A stretch of 10,573 bases of DNA from Chloroflexota bacterium. GTDB taxonomy: Bacteria; Chloroflexota; Dehalococcoidia; Lucifugimonadales; UBA1127. A program made the position numbers and the translations under genes. Of the stretch, positions 6,571-10,573 are shown in pieces (the first letter of the stretch is position 1; each line of letters begins with the position of its first letter). Where the stretch lies: positions 1 through 10,573 of the forward strand of contig JAPPNT010000188.1 of assembly GCA_028873745.1 (NCBI GenBank), written 5' to 3'. The notes beneath the pieces were generated by a model that worked only from the letters and a program-made list of their open reading frames with translations, made no database searches and was not told where the DNA came from.

Positions 6571-7908
6571 CTACCCCGTCGCACGTCCCCCCACCGCCCG
6601 CAGCAACCCATACCCCACCACGCCCCCAACCACCCACGCCGCAAACACGCCCATCTTCGCTTGGTCGACCAGCGCCGCGTCGTCGAACGCGATGTTGGAC
6701 ACGAAGATCGCCACCGTGAACCCGATGCCCGCCAGCAGCCCCACGCCCAACACCTGCCCCCACGACACCCCCGCCGGCAGGCTGCCCACGCCCAGCCGCA
6801 CCGCAAGCCACGTCGCGCCCAAGACGCCGAGCGCCTTCCCTACGGGCAGCGCCACCAGTACCCCCAGCGTCACGCTGCTCCCGGCAGCCGCGGATACCGA
6901 GTCCGATGTGAAGACGATGCCCGCGTTCGCCAGCGCAAAGAGCGGCAGGATGGCGAAGCTCACCCACGGGTGCACCAGCCCTTCCAGCCGCTCCATCGGC
7001 CCCTCGGTGCCGGTGGTCAGCCGCTCGATCTCCTCGATGATGGCTTCCGCCCGCTCCTCGTCTCCCGCTTCCGTCGCCGCCTTCAGGTCGCCGAGCAGGA
7101 TCTCCATGGCCGCGGGATAGTCCTTCCGCTGGATGTACGGCTCCGTCGGCACCAGCGCCGCCAGCGCGACGCCCGCCAGCGTGGCATGGATGCCCGATTC
7201 CAGCAGGAACTGCCACATGAAGACGCTCAGGATGATGTAGATGCCCATCGAACGCAGCCCGAACCGGACGCATGCCGCGATCACGCCGAACAGCGCGACC
7301 GCCATGCCCAGGTCGGTCCAGTTGATCGTCTCCGAGTAGAAGATGGCGATGACCGCTATCGCGCCCAGATCGTCCACCACTGCCAGCCCCAGCAGGAACA
7401 CCCGCAGATCCGCTGGTATCCGCCTGCCCAGCAGCGCCAGCACCCCCAGCGCGAACGCAATGTCCGTCGCCATCGGGATGCCCCAGCCCTGCGCGCCCTC
7501 GCCCGACGTGCCGTTGAAGGCGACGTACATGAGCGCCGGGACCACCATGCCGCCGATGGCCGCCGCCGTCGGCAGGAACGCCTTCCGGAACGTCGAAAGC
7601 TCCCCGTGCAGCAGCTCGCGCTTGATCTCCAGCCCGACGAGGAAGAAGAAGACTGCCATCAGCCCGTCGTTGACCAGGTGCTCCAGGTCCAGGTCGAGCG
7701 CGAAGACGACGATGTCGAACGAGATGTAGTTGTGCCAGAAGTCGCCGTACGAGCCAGACCACGGCGAGTTCACCCAGGCAAGCGCGGCCACGGCGGCCGC
7801 AAGCAGGATGAACGCCCCCGCCTCTTCCGTGTGGATGTAGTTCTGGACGGGTGTCCGCACGGCCCTGACCAGGCCGCTCGGCCCCCGAAGTACCCTCAGC
7901 AGTCGCAA
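6571..7908 (-). CDS. nhaA: Na+/H+ antiporter NhaA
   Basis: This 445-residue protein is an NhaA electrogenic antiporter of the inner membrane, exchanging external protons for internal Na+ or Li+. Family signatures are clear: NDGLMAVFFFLVGLEIKRE (80-98), the ATDIAFALG motif with Asp149, the VVDDLGAI motif with Asp179 and Asp180 (E. coli Asp163/164) and GKALG with Lys358 (E. coli Lys300). It is longer than E. coli NhaA (388 residues). Part of the excess is a charged helical cytoplasmic loop at about 254-312, before the conserved HPWVSF block, where E. coli has a short linker. The start is a TTG at 7908; the gene begins 18 bases after the SDR stop, with an AGGGG a few bases upstream as a weak Shine-Dalgarno, so it is likely translated from the SDR transcript. 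An internal GTG (codon 17) is the main alternative start. Confidence 0.96.
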   Translation of the reverse strand: MRLLRVLRGPSGLVRAVRTPVQNYIHTEEAGAFILLAAAVAALAWVNSPWSGSYGDFWHNYISFDIVVFALDLDLEHLVNDGLMAVFFFLVGLEIKRELLHGELSTFRKAFLPTAAAIGGMVVPALMYVAFNGTSGEGAQGWGIPMATDIAFALGVLALLGRRIPADLRVFLLGLAVVDDLGAIAVIAIFYSETINWTDLGMAVALFGVIAACVRFGLRSMGIYIILSVFMWQFLLESGIHATLAGVALAALVPTEPYIQRKDYPAAMEILLGDLKAATEAGDEERAEAIIEEIERLTTGTEGPMERLEGLVHPWVSFAILPLFALANAGIVFTSDSVSAAAGSSVTLGVLVALPVGKALGVLGATWLAVRLGVGSLPAGVSWGQVLGVGLLAGIGFTVAIFVSNIAFDDAALVDQAKMGVFAAWVVGGVVGYGLLRAVGGRATG

Positions 7909-7926
7909 TCTGTCCGCCCCTGGCCT

Positions 7927-8757
7927 CTAGTGCACCTCGTGCCCCCCGGCCATGTTGATCGCCTGCCCCGTCACGTAGTCCGCCTCGTCGCTCGACAGGA
8001 ACGCCGCCAGCCGCGCGATGTCCGCCGCGACCGCCAGCCGCCCCAGCGGGATCGTCGCCGACCGGTCGCGCACCATGAACGCCCTGTGCTCCATCGCGCT
8101 CTGCCCCTCCGGCGCCGTCGCCGCCGCGATGTAGTCGACGCGCTCCGTGTCCACCAGCCCCGGGCAGATGGCGTTCACCGTGATCCCGTACTGCGCCACC
8201 TCCAGCGCCAGGCTCTGCGTGAACCCGATCACCGCGAACTTGCTCGCGCAGTACGCCGCGTACGTCGCCGTCCCCGTCTTGCCTGCGCGGGACGACATCG
8301 TGATGATTCGGCCGCCCCCGCCGCGCGCGATCATGTGCCGCGCCGCCGCCTGGCACACCAGCCACGTCCCCTTCACGTTCACCCGCTGCACCAGGTCGAA
8401 GTCCTCCTCGGTCACTTCCACCACCGGCTTCCGGTCGCCGCCCGGCCGCGAGCCCGCGTTCGACACGACGATGTCGATCTTGCCGAAGTCCGCCACCGCC
8501 TCCTCGAACATCGCCCGCACCTGCGCCGAGTCCGACACGTCCGCGATGATCGCCTTCGACCGCCGCCCCAGCGCCTCGATCTCCTCGACGACGGCCGACA
8601 CACCGGGCCAGGGCCGGTCCGGGTACGGCGTCCCCGTGAAGTCGTTGACGATCACGTCCGCGCCCTCTTGCGCCAGCCGCGTCGCAATCCCGCGCCCCAT
8701 GCCAAACTCGCCCCCGGCGCCCGTAACCAACGCAACCTTCCCCTCAAGCCCGTACAT
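7927..8757 (-). CDS. Classical short-chain dehydrogenase/reductase
   Basis: The protein has 276 residues from the ATG at 8757. It is a cytoplasmic NAD(P)-dependent SDR oxidoreductase. Counting from the GTG one codon earlier, the cofactor loop is TGAGGEFGMGRG (13-24), a variant with a few extra residues. Asp40 at the end of strand two favours NAD(H). SNAG is at 100-103, Asn128 is the catalytic Asn, MSS at 155-157 gives the catalytic Ser, and Tyr170-Cys-Ala-Ser-Lys174 is the YxxxK motif. The segment PGLVDTERVD and the terminal GG match the FabG-like classical group. I prefer the ATG at 8757 because GAGGG precedes it by five bases, whereas the GTG at 8760 is only two bases from it. It is followed closely by nhaA. 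The substrate, an alcohol or ketone, is not predictable. Confidence 0.94.
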   Translation of the reverse strand: MYGLEGKVALVTGAGGEFGMGRGIATRLAQEGADVIVNDFTGTPYPDRPWPGVSAVVEEIEALGRRSKAIIADVSDSAQVRAMFEEAVADFGKIDIVVSNAGSRPGGDRKPVVEVTEEDFDLVQRVNVKGTWLVCQAAARHMIARGGGGRIITMSSRAGKTGTATYAAYCASKFAVIGFTQSLALEVAQYGITVNAICPGLVDTERVDYIAAATAPEGQSAMEHRAFMVRDRSATIPLGRLAVAADIARLAAFLSSDEADYVTGQAINMAGGHEVH

Positions 8758-8774
8758 CACAACCCTCTCTCTTT

Positions 8775-8805
8775 CGTTTTACCGGCGAATGCCGGTATCC
8801 AGAAA
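8775..8805 (+). repeat. Family A hairpin repeat, copy 8
   Basis: TACCGGC (8780-8786) pairs with GCCGGTA (8791-8797) around GAAT. It lies directly upstream of the SDR gene, on the strand opposite to it. Confidence 0.85.
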
Positions 8806-8822
8806 CCCAGCGCCCGCCCACT

Positions 8823-8884
8823 CCGTTCGCCCTGAGCCTGTCGAAGGGGTTGTGATGGGCCCCTCGACGGGGCCCATCACAACC
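8823..8884 (+). repeat. Family B repeat with long hairpin, copy 8
   Basis: The B core runs into a perfect 16-bp stem, GGTTGTGATGGGCCCC (8848-8863), loop TCGAC, right arm 8869-8884. The alternative fold pairs GTCGA-A-GGGG (8840-8849) with CCCCTCGAC (8860-8868). It lies 62 bases past the methyltransferase stop on that gene's downstream side. Confidence 0.88.
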
Positions 8885-8945
8885 AAAACCTCGCGCCCAA
8901 CGGCCCCCAAAACCGCCTTGAACCCTGCCATACCTACCCCAACCC

Positions 8946-9740
8946 CTACGGCTCGTCCAGCCGCTTCAGCGGCCGGTCATTCCTGCGGGCCACCATGCGC
9001 GACAGCCCCAACGTTCGCCCGCTGTCGAGCGCCAGCATGTCGGCCTCGTCCGTCGAAGTCCCGCGCCGCTCCGAGCTCACCAGCGCCGATGCCATCCAGT
9101 ATTTCCAGCCCTCGGGCAGAGGTTCGGTGTTCTCAATGGTCACCAACCCGCTTCGCTCCCAGTGTCGCTTCCACCATTCGAGGCTGTGGAGGCAGAAGAA
9201 CGCCGGCTCCCAGTATGGCCGCAGGTGCTCCGGCGGCTCGTCGGATGTCAGCTCCTCAGTCAGCCCCGGCACGACGACTCCCAATTGTCCGCCCGGCTTG
9301 ACCAGCCGCGCCATGTGGGCTTCCAGATACAGGTCGTCCGTCCCGAAATACTGGTAGGCGTCGACGCACACCATAGCGTCGAAGAACGCGTCGGCGAAGG
9401 GCAGCGCATGCGCTTCGGCGTGAATGGGGTACACGCTGTCCTCGACGCCGGCTGCGCGGATGCGGCCGAGATTGGCGCTGGCGTCTGTCCACAGGTCCGT
9501 CGCCCACACCTGCACCCCGTACTCCTTCGCAAGGAATATGGAGCTCAAGGCCTTGCCGCAACCCATGTCCAGGACTCGCATGCCGGGCGTGAGGCCCATG
9601 CGCTCCGCCAGGAACTCCGTCAGCAGCAGGGCGTTCGGACCCATCATGTTGTCCATCACCCAGTTGGCGTCATACTTGGCCGACCGGGGAAACGCAGTCG
9701 GGTTGAACAGGTATTCCCGTGCCTCTGCCTTGCCCTGCAA
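8946..9740 (-). CDS. Class I SAM-dependent methyltransferase
   Basis: The 264-residue protein is a Rossmann-fold methyltransferase. Motif I is VLDMGCGKA (56-64), the acidic residue ending strand two is in ATDLW, and an LPFADAFFDAMVCVDAYQYF block followed by LVKPGGQLGVVVPG corresponds to the later core motifs. A tryptophan-rich C-terminal region (LEWWKRHWERSGLV) is shared with a family of stand-alone bacterial methyltransferases whose substrates are mostly unknown. Translation most likely begins at the TTG at 9740: AGGAGG (minus strand of 9747-9752) lies six bases upstream, and starting at the next ATG (codon 29) would remove the N-terminal helix. It lies between repeat-filled gaps in a run of four minus-strand genes. 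No signal peptide or membrane segment, so it is cytoplasmic. Substrate unknown. Confidence 0.9.
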   Translation of the reverse strand: MQGKAEAREYLFNPTAFPRSAKYDANWVMDNMMGPNALLLTEFLAERMGLTPGMRVLDMGCGKALSSIFLAKEYGVQVWATDLWTDASANLGRIRAAGVEDSVYPIHAEAHALPFADAFFDAMVCVDAYQYFGTDDLYLEAHMARLVKPGGQLGVVVPGLTEELTSDEPPEHLRPYWEPAFFCLHSLEWWKRHWERSGLVTIENTEPLPEGWKYWMASALVSSERRGTSTDEADMLALDSGRTLGLSRMVARRNDRPLKRLDEP

Positions 9741-9752
9741 ACCCCGCCTCCT
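9741..9752 (-). promoter_or_regulatory. Perfect Shine-Dalgarno supporting a TTG start
   Basis: AGGAGG read on the minus strand (9752-9747) with a six-base spacer precedes the TTG at 9740 of the methyltransferase gene. Confidence 0.75.
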
Positions 9753-9785
9753 CTGGGACCGACTTCACGGGGAGTAAAACCATTT

Positions 9786-9815
9786 CGTCATACCGGCGGA
9801 AGCCGGTACCCAGAA
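9786..9815 (+). repeat. Family A hairpin repeat, copy 9
   Basis: TACCGGC (9791-9797) pairs with GCCGGTA (9802-9808) around GGAA, another GNRA-type loop. Confidence 0.85.
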
Positions 9816-9841
9816 TCCTCGCCTTCAACGACCCCCGCGAC

Positions 9842-9890
9842 CCGTTCGCCCTGAGCCTGTCGAAGCTTGTCCTGAGGCTCTCGAAGGGGG
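9842..9890 (+). repeat. Compound family B repeat, copy 9
   Basis: An intact B core (to GTCGAAG) is followed at once by CTTGTCCTGAGGCTCTCGAAGG, a duplicated right part. It ends in GGGGG (9886-9890), which with CGT and CCCCC (9894-9898) forms a small hairpin touching the enolase stop codon. Confidence 0.75.
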
Positions 9891-9897
9891 CGTCCCC

Positions 9898-10573
9898 CTA
9901 CGCCGCGAACGCGTCCAGCGCCTCCAGGTCCCACGCCAGCCCCAGCCCCGGCGCGTCCGAGAGGATGATCTCCCCGCCCTCGATGGCCGGCGCCTCCTGG
10001 AACAGCGGCGCGCTCCACGGCATGTTCTCGACGGTCAGCCCGTTCGGGATTGCCACCATCGTGTGCGCCAGGATCTCCGGCGCCAGGTGGCTCACCACCG
10101 GCAGGTTGAACGCCTCAGCCATGTGCGCCGCCTTCATCCACTGCGTGATCCCACCGGCCCGCAGGAGGTCGATCATCACGATGTCGATGCTCCGCTGCTC
10201 CAGCATGTGCCGGAACGGCGCGATGCCGTAGTGGTACTCGCCCGCCGCGACGGGCATCGTCAGCGCGTCCGCAATCCGGGCCAGCCCCGCGTAGTCCTGG
10301 TGGTCCGTCGGGTCCTCGAACCAGTACAGCCCGTATTCCTCCAGCCGCCGACCGATGCTGATCGACTGGTTCACGTCCCACCCCTGGTTGATGTCCACCA
10401 TCAGGTCGATGCCATCGCCGACGGCCTCCCGCATCACCCGCGCCCGCTCCAGCTCTGCCGCCGGCGTCTTCTCGCCGCCCAGCCGGAACTTCATCGAGGT
10501 GTACCCCTCGTCGACGAGACGCGCGCCGGTCGTCGCCAGCGCCTCCAGGCTGTACGGCCGCCACAGGAACCCG
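9898..10573 (-). CDS. Mandelate racemase/muconate-lactonizing-type enolase, 5' partial
   Basis: The last roughly 224 residues of an enolase-superfamily protein run to the TAG at 9898-9900; the frame is open to the window end, so the N-terminal capping domain is missing here. Numbering from the Met at 10494, the three metal ligands are Asp34 (VDINQGWD), Glu60 (WFEDP) and Glu86 (AAGEYHYG). The Asp109 (MIDLLRAGG) and His136 (VSHLAPE) dyad is that of mandelate racemase-like members, which abstract a proton alpha to a carboxylate and then racemise or dehydrate. The motif usually written KxK reads KFR (residues 2-4), with Arg in place of the second Lys. An acid-sugar dehydratase or racemase is the likely role; the exact substrate is not readable. 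The Met at 10494 is internal: the preceding codons continue the barrel sequence (ending LVDEGYTS). It is the first of four minus-strand genes. Confidence 0.93.
   Translation of the reverse strand, partial: GFLWRPYSLEALATTGARLVDEGYTSMKFRLGGEKTPAAELERARVMREAVGDGIDLMVDINQGWDVNQSISIGRRLEEYGLYWFEDPTDHQDYAGLARIADALTMPVAAGEYHYGIAPFRHMLEQRSIDIVMIDLLRAGGITQWMKAAHMAEAFNLPVVSHLAPEILAHTMVAIPNGLTVENMPWSAPLFQEAPAIEGGEIILSDAPGLGLAWDLEALDAFAA

Noticed and set aside
6542..6573. A TAGGTG / CACCTA inverted pair near the nhaA stop.
   Set aside because: Six pairs across a 20-base loop, overlapping the stop codon, is well within chance.
6530..8365. A 611-codon minus-strand frame overlapping nhaA and the SDR gene.
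   Set aside because: The Gly/Arg/Ala-rich product lacks any domain pattern, and the true genes lie in the other phases of the same strand.
6427..8835. An 802-codon plus-strand open frame running across two minus-strand genes.
   Set aside because: It is antisense to nhaA and the SDR gene, whose motifs are unmistakable. Its product is a low-complexity Arg/His/Pro-rich string, as expected from the complement of GC-biased codons.

Overview
The window is a high-GC bacterial chromosome segment (one row I counted inside a gene is 39 of 60 G+C) with strong C/G preference at third codon positions. The gene content (hydantoinase B, a benzoylformate-decarboxylase-like TPP enzyme, an HpcH/HpaI aldolase, a mandelate-racemase-type enolase, an SDR, a DLH-like hydrolase) and the dense scatter of short palindromic repeats suggest a heterotrophic Chloroflexota of the Dehalococcoidia/SAR202 kind. 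That placement is an inference from gene content; no marker gene is present to prove it.

Layout: bases 1-4301 carry three plus-strand genes: the 3' part of a hydantoinase B/oxoprolinase gene, a TPP-dependent 2-oxo-acid decarboxylase-like gene and an HpcH/HpaI-family aldolase gene. The latter two each have a good Shine-Dalgarno and a candidate -10 box 34-38 bases upstream. A repeat-packed convergent gap (4302-4683) follows, then a minus-strand alpha/beta hydrolase with a Cys nucleophile (4684-5442) and a near-consensus promoter. Bases of about 5456-6545 form an AT-richer island holding one plus-strand orphan membrane protein. From 6571 to the end are four minus-strand genes, read right to left: a mandelate racemase/muconate-lactonizing enolase (5' end outside the window), a SAM methyltransferase, an SDR oxidoreductase and an NhaA Na+/H+ antiporter. 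The last two are separated by only 18 bases and are probably cotranscribed.

Two families of short repeats fill nearly every high-GC intergenic gap. Family A is a small hairpin (7-bp stem, 4-base loop) between fixed flanks, CGT at the left and CCAGA at the right; I count nine copies, all in the same orientation. Family B has the core TTCGCCCTGAGCCTGTCGAA; I count nine full or compound copies, eight of them in the plus orientation. Three B copies continue into a long hairpin whose stem sequence differs from copy to copy while pairing is kept, and which could also fold in a second, mutually exclusive way. At the left edge, one A copy and one B copy lie inside the open reading frame of hydantoinase B.

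The three plus-strand enzymes and the enolase all suit turnover of small 2-oxo, hydroxy or amide-type organic acids, but nothing in the sequence fixes a single pathway. I see no CRISPR array, tRNA, rRNA, transposase or phage gene. The most unusual material is the repeat system and the orphan membrane-protein island, not the enzymes.
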